NCBI RefSeq assembly: GCF_009711085.1
Contig: NZ_WMKA01000007.1
Coordinates: 1 to 64,000, forward strand
Reading direction: 5' to 3'
Source of the DNA: Cellulosimicrobium composti
Lineage (GTDB): Bacteria > Actinomycetota > Actinomycetes > Actinomycetales > Cellulomonadaceae
Length of the DNA stretch: 64,000 nucleotides
The notes beneath the pieces are model-generated. The model worked only from the letters and a program-made list of their open reading frames with translations. It ran no database searches and was not told the DNA's origin. Made by a program: the position numbers and the translations under genes. Shown here one piece after another: positions 1 through 8,174 of the stretch (positions are counted from its first letter, which is position 1; the number at the start of each line of letters is the position of its first letter).

Positions 1-33
1 CGCACCCGCACCCCCCGCGAGAAGTCCGCCTGA
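1..33 (+). CDS. C-terminal end of an upstream gene (partial)
   Basis: The first 33 bases read as an open frame ending in TGA at 31-33 and encode RTRTPREKSA. A basic tail of this kind would suit the cytoplasmic end of a membrane or regulatory protein, but nothing identifies the family. It is on the same strand as the next gene, 68 bases away. The call rests only on the open frame and the stop, so it could be chance. Confidence 0.3.
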   Translation, partial: RTRTPREKSA

Positions 34-101
34 CCCGCGTCACCGGGTGAATCCTGCGGCCCCGGCGAGCCGTTTCTCTGCCCTGTGCCGATCATCGAAG
101 G

Positions 102-1079
102 ATGAGCACACCTGGGGGGACCCCGGCACCGGGGTGGTACGACGACGGCACCGGGACCGGGACGCAGCGGTACTGGGACGGCGCCGGCTGGACCGAGCAG
201 ACCGCACCCACGTCGAGCACGCCGCCGGGCGCCGCCGCACAGGCACCGCGTGCCACACCGCCGGGGGGCCAGTGGGGTCCTGGCTCGTCCGAGCCGCCGA
301 CGAAGCCTCACCCGCTCGGCTGGGTGGCGCTGGCCGTCGCCGTCCTCGGCTTCGTGTTCGCGTGCATCCCGGGCGCGCTGATCGTCGGCTGGGTCCTGCT
401 GCCGATCGCCTTCATCCTCGCGATCGTCGGCCTGTTCCTCCGGGGCAAGAAGTGGCCGGCGATCACCGCGCTCATCCTCGCCGTCGTCGGCACCGTGGTG
501 GGCGTGATCGTGTTCCTGACGGTGGTGAGCGACTCCGTGGAGGAGGCGTTCGGCGGGACCGACGTCACCGTCTCGCCTCCCGCCGAGGACGAGTCCACCG
601 ACGGCGGCGGGGAGGTGACCGAGGAGGCGACCGAGCCCGAGGGGGACGCCGCCGACGCACCGGGGAGCCGGGAGAACCCGGTGCCGCTCGGCACGGTGAT
701 CAGCGGCAGCGACTTCGACGTCACGATCAACTCGGTCGAGCTGGACGCGACGGACGCCGTCATGGCCGCGAACGAGTTCAACGAGGCGCCGCCCGAGGGG
801 TACACCTACGCGCTGATCAACGCGACCGTCACCTACACCGGTGAGGAGTCCGGGTTCGCCCTGGAGGTCGAGATCGACTACGTCACGAGCACCGGCGAGG
901 TGCTCGCGTCCTACGACACCTTCGCGGTTCCGCCGGAGCCCGAGCTCGGGCTCGACGAGCTGTACAACGGCGGCTCCACGACCGGTAACACGGTGATCGC
1001 CGTGCCCGCGGGCGACGCCGGGCTCGTGCGCGTGACCCCCGGCGTCTTCGCCGACGAGGTGTTCGTCGCGACCCAGTAG
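102..1079 (+). CDS. DUF2510 membrane protein with C-terminal DUF4352-like domain
   Basis: 325 aa. Residues about 8-35 hold the tryptophan-rich DUF2510 signature (PGWYDDGTG...QRYWDGAGWTEQT), known as an N-terminal cytoplasmic module of actinobacterial membrane proteins. Two hydrophobic segments follow (VALAVAVLGFVFACIPGALIVGW and LPIAFILAIVGLFL, with a third near AITALILAVVGTVVGVIVFL). Then comes an acidic Glu/Thr/Asp-rich linker and a beta-rich C-terminal domain (GSDFDVTINSVELDAT...) resembling DUF4352/telokin-like domains, probably outside the cell. The ATG at 102 is preceded at exactly 6 nt by GATCAT (90-95), a possible -10 for a leaderless mRNA; GAAGG sits too close to act as a ribosome site. 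Role unknown; probably an envelope-associated protein. Confidence 0.85.
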   Translation: MSTPGGTPAPGWYDDGTGTGTQRYWDGAGWTEQTAPTSSTPPGAAAQAPRATPPGGQWGPGSSEPPTKPHPLGWVALAVAVLGFVFACIPGALIVGWVLLPIAFILAIVGLFLRGKKWPAITALILAVVGTVVGVIVFLTVVSDSVEEAFGGTDVTVSPPAEDESTDGGGEVTEEATEPEGDAADAPGSRENPVPLGTVISGSDFDVTINSVELDATDAVMAANEFNEAPPEGYTYALINATVTYTGEESGFALEVEIDYVTSTGEVLASYDTFAVPPEPELGLDELYNGGSTTGNTVIAVPAGDAGLVRVTPGVFADEVFVATQ

Positions 1080-1127
1080 GAGCGACGGGGGCCGGTCGCG
1101 GGTGCGGGTCGGGTGACCAGGACGACC

Positions 1128-1550
1128 TCAGCCGACGAACACGCAGAACGGGTGGCCCGCCGGGTCGGCGTAGACGCGCAATGGCTCCTCCGGGTCGTCC
1201 GAGCGGTCGTGCAGGAGCCGCGCACCGAGCGCGAGAGCGCGGTCGTGCTGCCGGTCGAGCTCGGCGACGTCCGGCACGGTGCAGTCGAGGTGGAGCTGTT
1301 GCGGCACGCCCTCGTCCGGCCATGTCGACGGCGGGAGGGACCCGACCTGCTGGAACGCGAGCTGGACCCCACCCGGCCCACCGCGCAGCACGAGCCAGTC
1401 CTGGCCCGCCGGGTCGGGGTCGCCGGGCGACGGGGGTTCGTCGCCCGCGCGGTACTCGAGGCCGAGCAGCGCGCGGTAGAACTCGGCGAGGGCGCGCGCG
1501 TCCGTCGTGTCGAGCACGACCTGGGCGACCCGGGGGAACACGTCGGGCAC
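1128..1550 (-). CDS. VOC family (glyoxalase/bleomycin-resistance fold) protein
   Basis: 140 aa from GTG at 1550, chosen because GGAGG lies 8 nt upstream. It shows the single-domain VOC pattern: N-terminal betaalphabetabetabeta half (VAQVVLDTTDARALAEFYRAL...LGLEYR) and a C-terminal half (LHLDCTVPDVAELDRQHDRALALGARLL) ending in the typical ADPAGHPFCVF strand. The family, including the glyoxalase-like domain relatives, uses metal-binding His/Glu positions; H in LHLDC and the early region could serve, but the substrate cannot be deduced. It faces the DUF2510 gene and is divergent from the next hypothetical gene. Probably a small-molecule-modifying or binding enzyme. Confidence 0.85.
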   Translation of the reverse strand: MPDVFPRVAQVVLDTTDARALAEFYRALLGLEYRAGDEPPSPGDPDPAGQDWLVLRGGPGGVQLAFQQVGSLPPSTWPDEGVPQQLHLDCTVPDVAELDRQHDRALALGARLLHDRSDDPEEPLRVYADPAGHPFCVFVG

Positions 1551-1694
1551 GGTGACCACCTCCGCCGCCACGCTCGCGCGACGCGACGCGACTCGCAACC
1601 AGCCCGCCGCGCCTGCCGTGCATGTGCGCGCGTCGGCCACGACGCGCGAGGATGGGTCGGTGCGACGCCCGACCACCACCGCGCTGGAGACCTC

Positions 1695-2126
1695 GTGAGC
1701 GACCCGGACGGGCGGCTCGCGCGCCACGTCGCGGAGGCCGCGGACGCGTGGCTGCGCGACCCGCTCGACGCCGGGGTGTACCGGCGCCTCGTCGACGCGA
1801 CGCTCGCGTGGCGCGCGGGTGGCGGCCGCGTCGTGCCCGGCGTCGCGGACCCGGGTGGGAGGGCAGCCGCCGGACCCGCGTCGACCCCGGTGGACGTCGT
1901 CGCCCACGACGTCGCTCCCGAGGACGACGACGCGCGCTACCTGCGCCCCGAGCGCGCGCCGCGCGCGGTCGGGAGCACGCTCGCGGACGTCGCGAGCATG
2001 CTGCGGGCCCGGGCGGCGGGCGCCGCGCACGAGGACCGCGTGGCGGGCCGAGCCGATGCCGACCCTGCGCGCCCGGACGCTGACGCTGCGCCGGGCGGCG
2101 CGCCCGGACCCGGCGGCGCGGCGTAG
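1695..2126 (+). CDS. Hypothetical protein
   Basis: 143 aa from GTG 1695, with GGAGA 5-9 nt upstream. The N-terminus (SDPDGRLARHVAEAADAWLRD...VYRRLVDATLAWRA) is predicted helical with plausible actinobacterial composition, and the C-terminal third is Ala/Pro/Gly-rich and probably disordered. No family recognised and no membrane segment. It is divergent from the VOC gene (145 bp between the starts) and converges with the lipase gene. The regular helical start supports a real gene; the tail alone would not. Confidence 0.5.
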   Translation: MSDPDGRLARHVAEAADAWLRDPLDAGVYRRLVDATLAWRAGGGRVVPGVADPGGRAAAGPASTPVDVVAHDVAPEDDDARYLRPERAPRAVGSTLADVASMLRARAAGAAHEDRVAGRADADPARPDADAAPGGAPGPGGAA

Positions 2127-2154
2127 CGAGCGGCGAGCGGCGACGAGGGGACGC

Positions 2155-4050
2155 TCAGCCCGCGGCGCACGTCGGGGTCGGCGGCTCCCCCGCGAACCGG
2201 GCCTCGGTCCAGCGGACGAGGTCGGGCGCGAGCGGCGAGTCGGCGCGCACGAGCCCCACGTGGTCGCGCCCCTCGTACGTGCGGTAGTCGACCGGCTGCC
2301 CGGCCGTGCACAGCGTCCCCACGTACGCGTCCTGCGCGGTCGGGAGGATGAGCGTGTCCGACGCCCCCTGGGCGACGAGGAGCGGCGCAGCCACGGGCCC
2401 GGTCGGCACGTTCTCGGCGAGCCGCTCCCCGAGCGCGCCGCTCGTCGGCTCCGTCGTCCACAGGGGCTGGTCCATCGACAGCGCCTCGGCGACGGACACG
2501 AGCACGCTCGGCTCGGACAGGCAGCGCGACGCCATCTCCCGGACGACGAGGCGCGCGCCCGGGCGGACGTACGCGGCGGCGTCGGTCTCGGGGTAGGCCG
2601 CGTCGTACGCCTCGACGACGTAGGACGCGAAGACGCTCCCGCCCGCGACGCGCTCCAGGTGCGAGACGAGCCCCGTGAGGTCGCTCGCCGGGGCGAGCGC
2701 TGCGACGCCGGCGAGCGGGACGTCCGGCGCGTACTCCGGCGCGACCGACCCCGTCCACAGGGCGGCGTGGCCACCCTGGGAATGACCCCAGACGACGGTC
2801 TGCTCGCCGAGCGCCGTGCCGTCGAGCTCGCGCGCGGCGCGGACCGCGTCGAGGACGGAGCGTGCCTCGCCCTGCCCCACGAGGTACGGGTGGGGCCCGG
2901 GCGTGCCGAGGCCCGCGTAGTCCGTCGCGACGATCGCCCAGCCACGGGTGAGCACGTCGTCGAGCAGGTAGAACGCGCCGGACCCGAACGGCTCGTCGAG
3001 CACCGACGGCGCGCAGCCGCGCGCGGCGCCCGTCGTCCCGTGCGCCCACGCGACGACAGGCGGTGCGGCGTCGTCCTCGACGACGTCGGGCACGACGACG
3101 AGCCCGCTCGCGACGGCGGGCTCGGCCTCGTCGAGGGTCGTGGTGTAGAGGATGCGCCAGGCCGTCGCGCCGTCCGGGACGTCGCGCGTGAACGCCTCGG
3201 CACGCACGAGCCGGCCCGGCTCGGCGGGGACCGACTCCGGCGGGTCGTAGAACGCGTCGACCTGCGGTGCCGCACGCTGCAGCCCGACGCTCACCGTGGC
3301 GAGCGCGCCTGCGGCGACGAACGCGAGGACCGCTCCCGCGAGCGCCGCGCGACCGTGCCGCCGCGGAGCGGGCGGGCCCGCGGGGGCCGCTCCCGGGGTG
3401 TCGAGCGCGACGGGCCCCTCCCCCGGCGTCGCGCGGGCCCGGCGTCGGCGCACCCCCGCGAGGACGAGCCGCACGCCGAGGACGACGAGGCGCACGCCGA
3501 ACACCACCGCGACGACGAGCACCGTGACGTCCGGCCACGCGAGGGCCAGCACGCCGAGGACGACGGACGCCGCCCCGAGCGCGAGCCGGGCCCAGCGGTC
3601 GACCCCGCTCGACCGGACGCCCTCGACGCCGTCCAGGACGCCCGCGACGACGAGCCCGACGCCGACGAGGACGGCGACGACGACGATCGTCGGCGCGGGC
3701 CACACGAGGACGGCGACGGCGAGCGCGAGGAACAGCCCGCCGCGCGCGGCCCGGGTCCAGCGGGGCCGTCCGACGGCGTGGGCGGCGCGGCGCGTACGGC
3801 CGGCACCCGGGTCGCGCGCGGCGGAGCCGGTGGCCGCCGGGTCGTCGTCGCCCACGAGCTCGGCGACGCCCAGGACGACGGCACCGGCGACGATCGCCAC
3901 GACGAGCAGCGCGAGCGACGCGAACGGGCGCAGCACGACGGCCGCCCCGAGGAGCGCGCAGACGACGCCGACCGTGATCGTGGCGGCCGGGGGCAGGCGG
4001 GTACCGGCGTCGGCGACCGACGCGCGGATCCTGGCTCCGAGACGGTTCAC
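2155..4050 (-). CDS. HdeD-like (DUF308) membrane domain fused to a secretory-lipase (LIP) alpha/beta hydrolase
   Basis: 631 aa. The N-terminal ~240 residues carry repeated hydrophobic helices in DUF308/HdeD style (TITVGVVCALLGAAVVLRP; RGGLFLALAVAVLVWPAPT; ALGAASVVLGVLALAWPDVT, each 'GxxxLxLGxxxLxxP'). After a linker and a further TM helix the rest is a secretory-lipase domain (PF03583 type) with nucleophile motif GHSQGGHAALW, an upstream VVAWAHGTTGAARGC oxyanion region, and a late GRDHVGLV His. Established: LIP-family enzymes hydrolyse triacylglycerols or esters outside the cell. Inferred: a membrane-tethered extracellular esterase. Start GTG 4050 was chosen because TACGTT (4057-4062) ends exactly 6 nt upstream, a leaderless signature; an earlier in-frame start would add residues of no domain character. 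Confidence 0.8.
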   Translation of the reverse strand: MNRLGARIRASVADAGTRLPPAATITVGVVCALLGAAVVLRPFASLALLVVAIVAGAVVLGVAELVGDDDPAATGSAARDPGAGRTRRAAHAVGRPRWTRAARGGLFLALAVAVLVWPAPTIVVVAVLVGVGLVVAGVLDGVEGVRSSGVDRWARLALGAASVVLGVLALAWPDVTVLVVAVVFGVRLVVLGVRLVLAGVRRRRARATPGEGPVALDTPGAAPAGPPAPRRHGRAALAGAVLAFVAAGALATVSVGLQRAAPQVDAFYDPPESVPAEPGRLVRAEAFTRDVPDGATAWRILYTTTLDEAEPAVASGLVVVPDVVEDDAAPPVVAWAHGTTGAARGCAPSVLDEPFGSGAFYLLDDVLTRGWAIVATDYAGLGTPGPHPYLVGQGEARSVLDAVRAARELDGTALGEQTVVWGHSQGGHAALWTGSVAPEYAPDVPLAGVAALAPASDLTGLVSHLERVAGGSVFASYVVEAYDAAYPETDAAAYVRPGARLVVREMASRCLSEPSVLVSVAEALSMDQPLWTTEPTSGALGERLAENVPTGPVAAPLLVAQGASDTLILPTAQDAYVGTLCTAGQPVDYRTYEGRDHVGLVRADSPLAPDLVRWTEARFAGEPPTPTCAAG

Positions 4051-4291
4051 GCGGCGAACGTACCCGGCACGGTTCCGGAGCGCGCGTCGACCGTCGGGCC
4101 TCTCCCCCGGCGTGGGGGACGACAGCGCCGCACTCTCGCGATCGTGCAAGAAGTGGACGAAGGGCCGCAAGATTCCTACAAGACTCTTGTGCAGCGGGAG
4201 CACCGGCCCTAGTGTTCGGCACGAGAGACCGTGCGCGGGGGTGCGACCGTGCCGCGGGCCGGAGGGTCAGCACGCCCACCGGTTGAGCACC

Positions 4292-4309
4292 GGAGGCGCG
4301 CGCGCCTCC
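4292..4309. promoter_or_regulatory. 18-bp perfect palindrome in the glucanase 5' region
   Basis: GGAGGCGCG/CGCGCCTCC is a perfect 9+9 palindrome lying 21-38 nt before the ATG of the GH87-like gene, inside its probable leader or promoter. It could be an operator or an RNA hairpin near the ribosome site. A weak SD (GGGAAGA) follows it. A candidate -10 further up is TAGTGT at 4211-4216. Confidence 0.4.
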
Positions 4310-4329
4310 CGAGGGAAGACGGGTCAACG

Positions 4330-6423
4330 ATGATTCGCAGCACGAACCACCACCCGGCCGGGCCGCGCAAAGCCCGGGCCGCCGTCGCGGCAGCCGTCGC
4401 GCTCGCGCTCGTGGCGGGCACCGCGTCGTCGGCGCTCGCCCACGGAAAGCCCCAGCCGCCCGCGCCCGCCGTCGTGACGCGCGCCGCGATCGACCCCGCG
4501 CTCGTCGAAGGGCGCGGCGCGGCGGTCCCGTTCCACGAGCAGGAGGCCGAGAACGCGGTGACCACCGGGACCGTGATCGGCCCCGGCCGCGACGCGTACA
4601 CGATCGAGGCGGAGGCGTCGGGCCGCTCGGCCGTGCGCCTGACGCCCGGGCAGCACGTCGAGTTCACGCTCCCCGCGGACGCCAACGCGATCACGGTGCG
4701 CTACTCGATCCCCGACGCCCCCACAGGCGGTGGCATCACGTCCCCGCTCGACGTGTCCGTCCTGCGCAAGGGCGCGAAGGTCGGCATCGACCGGCGCATG
4801 ACGCTCACGTCAGCCTACTCCTACCTGTACAACCAGTACCCGTTCACGAACGACCCCACGGCCGACCTCCTCCAGCCCGGCTGGTGGGTCACCGAGTGCG
4901 GGTGCGTCCCCGCGGAGACGACGCCGGCCCCGTCGTTCGAGAAGCCGTTCCGGCCCATGAAGTTCTACGACGAGCAGCGGCTCCTGCTCGGCAGGACGTA
5001 CACGAAGGGCGACGTCGTGCGCCTCACCGTGCCGACCCGCGGCGCCGCGGAGTGGACCGTGATCGACCTGCTCGACTCGGAGAAGGTCGCACCCCCGAAG
5101 GTCCGGCTGCTCGCCGCGAACGCGCTGCTCTTCGGGGCCGACCCGACGGGCCGCCGCGACTCCGCGGACGCGCTCGACCGGGCGATCGCGTTCGCGAGAA
5201 AGCACCGGCTCGAGGTGTACGTCCCGCCGGGCGTGTACCAGGTGAACCGGCACGTCGTCGTGGACGACGTGACGATCCAGGGCGCCGGGAGCTGGTACAC
5301 GGTCTTCCGGGGCTCCGAGGTCGCCCTCGACAAGCCCTCGCCCGACGGATCCGTGCACACCGGCGTCGGCTTCTACGGGAAGTACGCGCACGAGGGCGGC
5401 AGCACGAACGTGCACCTGCGCGACTTCGCGATCGTCGGCGACGTGCGCGAGCGCATCGACACGGACCAGGTGAACGGCGTCGGCGGCGCGCTCAGCCGCT
5501 CGTCGATCACGGGCCTGCACATCCAGCACACCAAGGTCGGGCTGTGGTTCGACGGGCCGATGGACGACCTGCGCGTCGAGAGCACCGTCGTCGTCGACCA
5601 GATCGCGGACGCGCTGAACTTCCACGGGGGCGTGACGAACTCGGTCGTGCGGAACGTCTTCGTGCGGAACACCGGCGACGACGGCCTCGCCCTGTGGTCG
5701 GAGAAGCTGGCGAACTCGGGCAACGTGGTCGAGAACAACACGGTCCAGTCCAACACCCTCGCCAACGGCATCGCGGTCTACGGCGGCACGGACAACACGG
5801 TGCGCGCGAACCTCGTCGCGGACCCGGTGCGCGAGGGCAGCGGCCTGCACGTCGGGTCGCGGTTCGGCGCCGAGCCGTTCGCCGGCAGGCTCGACCTCAC
5901 CGACAACACCACGGTCCGCGCGGGCACGTACGAGCTCAACTGGAACATCGGGCTCGGCGCGATCTGGTTCTACGCCCTCGACCGCGACATCGACGCCGAC
6001 GTCCGCGTCACCGGCGACCACTACCTCGACAGCACGTACAACGCGATCATGCTCGTCTCCGACTGGGGCGTGAAGGACGAGGTCGCGATCGAGGGCGTCG
6101 CGTTCACCGACGTCCGGGTCGACGGGACCGGCACGTCGGTCGTCAGCGCGCGCGTGCGCGGCGGCGCGTCGTTCGAGAACGTCGACGCCCGCAACGTCGG
6201 CTGGGCGGGCGTCAACAACTGCGGCGCCTTCACCTTCCCCGAGGGCGGCACGGAGTTCACGCTCACCGACCTTGGTGGCAACGACGGCACGTCGCTCAGC
6301 CCCTGGGAGCCCGGGACCGTGAACTGGCTCGGGCGGTTCGTGCCCAACGCGCCGAGCTGCCTCGACCGCCCGCCGGTCGTCGCTCCCCCGGCGCCCTCCC
6401 CCTGGGTCCAGCCGGTCGGCTGA
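4330..6423 (+). CDS. Secreted GH87-type alpha-1,3-glucanase / mycodextranase-like beta-helix enzyme
   Basis: 697 aa. Signal peptide about 1-37 (basic HHPAGPRKARAAV, hydrophobic AAAVALALVAGTASSA, cleavage ALA-HG). Residues ~70-260 form a CBM35-like beta-sandwich beginning FHEQEAENAV. The remainder is a right-handed parallel beta-helix opening with the usual ADPTGRRDSADALDRAIAFA...VYVPPGVYQV segment. The motif NTGDDGLALWS at about residue 450 matches the GH87 catalytic Asp-Asp region (IRNTGDDGLAMWS-type). Established: GH87 enzymes cut alpha-1,3-linkages in fungal-wall glucan or nigeran. Inferred: secreted attack on fungal or dental-type alpha-glucan. Start ATG 4330 fits the signal peptide. A strong hairpin terminator follows. 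It could instead be another beta-helix lyase or epimerase. Confidence 0.75.
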   Translation: MIRSTNHHPAGPRKARAAVAAAVALALVAGTASSALAHGKPQPPAPAVVTRAAIDPALVEGRGAAVPFHEQEAENAVTTGTVIGPGRDAYTIEAEASGRSAVRLTPGQHVEFTLPADANAITVRYSIPDAPTGGGITSPLDVSVLRKGAKVGIDRRMTLTSAYSYLYNQYPFTNDPTADLLQPGWWVTECGCVPAETTPAPSFEKPFRPMKFYDEQRLLLGRTYTKGDVVRLTVPTRGAAEWTVIDLLDSEKVAPPKVRLLAANALLFGADPTGRRDSADALDRAIAFARKHRLEVYVPPGVYQVNRHVVVDDVTIQGAGSWYTVFRGSEVALDKPSPDGSVHTGVGFYGKYAHEGGSTNVHLRDFAIVGDVRERIDTDQVNGVGGALSRSSITGLHIQHTKVGLWFDGPMDDLRVESTVVVDQIADALNFHGGVTNSVVRNVFVRNTGDDGLALWSEKLANSGNVVENNTVQSNTLANGIAVYGGTDNTVRANLVADPVREGSGLHVGSRFGAEPFAGRLDLTDNTTVRAGTYELNWNIGLGAIWFYALDRDIDADVRVTGDHYLDSTYNAIMLVSDWGVKDEVAIEGVAFTDVRVDGTGTSVVSARVRGGASFENVDARNVGWAGVNNCGAFTFPEGGTEFTLTDLGGNDGTSLSPWEPGTVNWLGRFVPNAPSCLDRPPVVAPPAPSPWVQPVG

Positions 6424-6444
6424 CGTCCCGTCGGGGAGGCGAGG

Positions 6445-6478
6445 CGGTCGCGGCCCGGACCCGTCCGGGCCGCGACCG
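6445..6478. terminator. Hairpin terminator after the glucanase gene
   Basis: A perfect stem of about 16 bp (6445-6460 with 6463-6478, loop CC plus end fraying) starts 22 nt after the glucanase stop. No U-tract follows, as is usual in this GC-rich group. Confidence 0.7.
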
Positions 6479-6521
6479 AACTCGCCTTCTCACGGCACCA
6501 CCACCTCGGTACGGTCGTGCG

Positions 6522-7109
6522 GTGCTCTGCCTCGGACCGGACGACGACGTCGTCGCGCGCCTCGGGCACGTGCCGCGGCGGATCGCCGTGGCCGGGGTCT
6601 CGGGCTCGGGCAAGACGACCCTCGCGCGCCGGCTCGGCGCGCGCCTGGGGCTGCCGTACACCGAGCTCGACGCGCTCCACCACGGCCCCGGCTGGACGCC
6701 CCGGCCGGAGTTCCTCGACGACGTCCGCGCGCTCGTCGCGCAGGACGCGTTCGTCACCGAGTGGCAGTACCGGGCGGCGCGACCGCTCGTCCTCGCGCGG
6801 GCGGAGGTCCTCGTCTGGCTCGACCTGCCGACGCGCGTGACGATGCGCCAGGTCGTCGTGCGGACCGTGCGTCGGTCGGTCCGGCACGAGGTGCTGTGGA
6901 ACGGCAACGTCGAGCCGCCTCTGTGGCGCACGTGGTACCGGGCACCGGACGAGAACATCGTCCGGTGGGCCTGGACGACCCGGCACGCGTACCGCGACCT
7001 GCCCGCGCAGGTGGCCCACACCGCGCCGCACGTCACCGTGGTCAGGCTCCGGTCGCGCCGCGAGACCGCGCGCTGGCTCGCCGCCCTCCCGGCGGCCGAC
7101 AGCGCCTGA
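6522..7109 (+). CDS. P-loop nucleotide kinase-like ATPase (topology-modulation / adenylate-kinase-like)
   Basis: 195 aa. Walker A GVSGSGKTT at residues 25-33 follows a beta strand (RRIAVAG). Next is YTELDALHHGPGW, the 'xxLDxLxxxPGW' signature of FlaR/topology-modulation-like P-loop proteins. VLVWLDLP is the Walker B-like strand, and a basic lid (MRQVVVRTVRRSVRHEVLWNGN) follows. Family members are probable nucleotide or small-molecule kinases of unknown substrate. Start GTG 6522 follows TACGGT (6510-6515) by exactly 6 nt, with TTCTCA 17 bp further up, so the mRNA is probably leaderless. No SD is visible. It converges with the Nudix gene. Confidence 0.85.
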   Translation: MLCLGPDDDVVARLGHVPRRIAVAGVSGSGKTTLARRLGARLGLPYTELDALHHGPGWTPRPEFLDDVRALVAQDAFVTEWQYRAARPLVLARAEVLVWLDLPTRVTMRQVVVRTVRRSVRHEVLWNGNVEPPLWRTWYRAPDENIVRWAWTTRHAYRDLPAQVAHTAPHVTVVRLRSRRETARWLAALPAADSA

Positions 7110-7124
7110 CGGGACGACGCGGCG

Positions 7125-7553
7125 TCAGACGGCCTCGGCCGCGACCTGCCGCGCGAGCTCCTCGACGATCCGGACGTCGGCGTCGAGCCAGTCCACGTCG
7201 AGCCAGGACCCGGCGTCGAGCCAGGTCAGCTCGTCGTGCTCGACGAGCGGCAGCGGCTCCCCGGCCGTGATCCGGGCGAACCACAGCCGCATGACGTGCC
7301 GGTCCGTGATGATCCACGTCCCGTGGTCGGGCCCCACGAGCTCGTCCCCGAGCTCGACGGTCACGCCCAGCTCCTCGCGCAGCTCCCGGTGCAGCGCCTG
7401 CGTCGGGGTCTCGCCGGGGTCGACCTTGCCCCCGGGGAACTCCCAGCGTCCGGCGAGGTGCGCCGGGCGCGACCTGCGCGCGCTCAGCAGGAACCGCGGA
7501 GCGACGAGGTCGTCGACGATCGCCGCGGCCACCACCAGTCTGCGCAGAGTCAT
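7125..7553 (-). CDS. Nudix hydrolase (MutT / CTP-pyrophosphohydrolase type)
   Basis: 142 aa. The Nudix box is intact at residues 41-63: [23 protein letters not shown], giving G-x5-E-x7-REUxEExG. Preceding strands ([10 protein letters not shown]...[10 protein letters not shown]...GRWEFPGGK) and the C-terminal DELTWLDA segment match MutT/NudG-like enzymes that hydrolyse oxidised or aberrant (d)NTPs. Likely role: nucleotide-pool sanitation in the cytoplasm. ATG 7553 is preceded at 6 nt by GACACT, a weak -10-like hexamer. Substrate choice (8-oxo-dGTP or 5-methyl-CTP) cannot be read from sequence. Confidence 0.9.
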   Translation of the reverse strand: MTLRRLVVAAAIVDDLVAPRFLLSARRSRPAHLAGRWEFPGGKVDPGETPTQALHRELREELGVTVELGDELVGPDHGTWIITDRHVMRLWFARITAGEPLPLVEHDELTWLDAGSWLDVDWLDADVRIVEELARQVAAEAV

Positions 7554-7634
7554 ACGCGGAGTGTCGCACGGCGACGTGACCCGCGGGTGACGGCGGCAGA
7601 CCGTGGAACCGGCCGGGACGGCCGGCCCGGCGCG

Positions 7635-7889
7635 TCAGCGCAGGCCGGCGGCCCGTGCCCAGGCGACGGCCTCGGCACGCGTCGAGACGCCGAGCTTGCG
7701 GTACAGACTGCGGACCTGCGACTTGACCGTGTTGCGCGTGACGAAGAGCTTGGTGGCGATCTGCTCGAGCGTGACGTCCTCAGACAGGTTGGACAGGACG
7801 ACCCGCTCACGACGGGTCAGCGGAGCGATCGGTGCGGCGATCGCGTCCGACGGGGCCGCAGCAGGGCGGACCAGCTCGATGGTGCTCAT
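7635..7889 (-). CDS. HTH-only LuxR-family transcriptional regulator
   Basis: 84 aa. After a ~28-residue Ala/Pro-rich tail it consists only of a LuxR/GerE helix-turn-helix: LTRRERVVLSNLSEDVTLEQIATKLFVTRNTVKSQVRSLYRKLGVSTRAEAVAWAR, with the canonical xxIAxxLxVTxxTVKxxxxxLYRKLGV. There is no receiver, PAS or ligand domain, so it acts either constitutively, by its own level, or with a partner. Start ATG 7889 was chosen because GGAGGAGAAC lies directly upstream; an ATG 27 nt further up lacks this. It is preceded by a long (>190 nt) upstream region and, beyond a hairpin, a Crp-type box. Confidence 0.85.
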   Translation of the reverse strand: MSTIELVRPAAAPSDAIAAPIAPLTRRERVVLSNLSEDVTLEQIATKLFVTRNTVKSQVRSLYRKLGVSTRAEAVAWARAAGLR

Positions 7890-8081
7890 GTTCTCCTCCA
7901 GGTGCTCTCCGGTCACGTCATCCCCACGTGGCGAGTTCCGGTGTGTTGCTACAAGAAGAGACGGACCAAGGTCCCGTTCATGACGCGAGTTTTCACCCGA
8001 GGTTCAGGAGCACTTCAGCGGGCGCGTTCCGGCGGCGTGCGGTATGGCATCGTCGCAGGTCAGAGGCGTACACCGCACGAG

Positions 8082-8141
8082 AACGACCGGCGCCGGACGG
8101 CGTCGAGCGGGTGCCCGACACGCCGTCCGGCGCCGGTCGTT
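8082..8141. terminator. Large hairpin terminator of the gcv operon
   Basis: A perfect 22-bp inverted repeat (8082-8103 with 8120-8141) encloses a 16-nt loop that itself contains CGGG-TG-CCCG. It lies 34 nt past the gcvH stop in the direction of transcription, so it most likely ends the gcvPTH transcript and isolates the LuxR-like gene. The stem is GC-rich with no T-run. Confidence 0.8.
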
Positions 8142-8143
8142 GA

Positions 8144-8161
8144 GTGTGATCTAGGTCACAC
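8144..8161. promoter_or_regulatory. Consensus Crp/GlxR-type binding site
   Basis: GTGTGATCTAGGTCACAC is a 6-6-6 inverted repeat containing TGTGA-N6-TCACA, the consensus for Crp and for the actinobacterial homologue GlxR. It sits between the gcvH stop (8175) and the terminator hairpin, about 255 bp upstream of the LuxR-like start. It may serve a promoter reading into that regulator, or be a roadblock at the operon end. Function inferred from the match only. Confidence 0.6.
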
Positions 8162-8174
8162 TTTGACGGTCAGA

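Noticed and set aside
1819-4212. Long plus-strand open frame opposite the HdeD-lipase gene
   Set aside because: Composition is Arg/Glu/Gly-rich with no domain pattern, as expected for the antisense of a GC-rich gene; the minus strand has clear hydrolase motifs.
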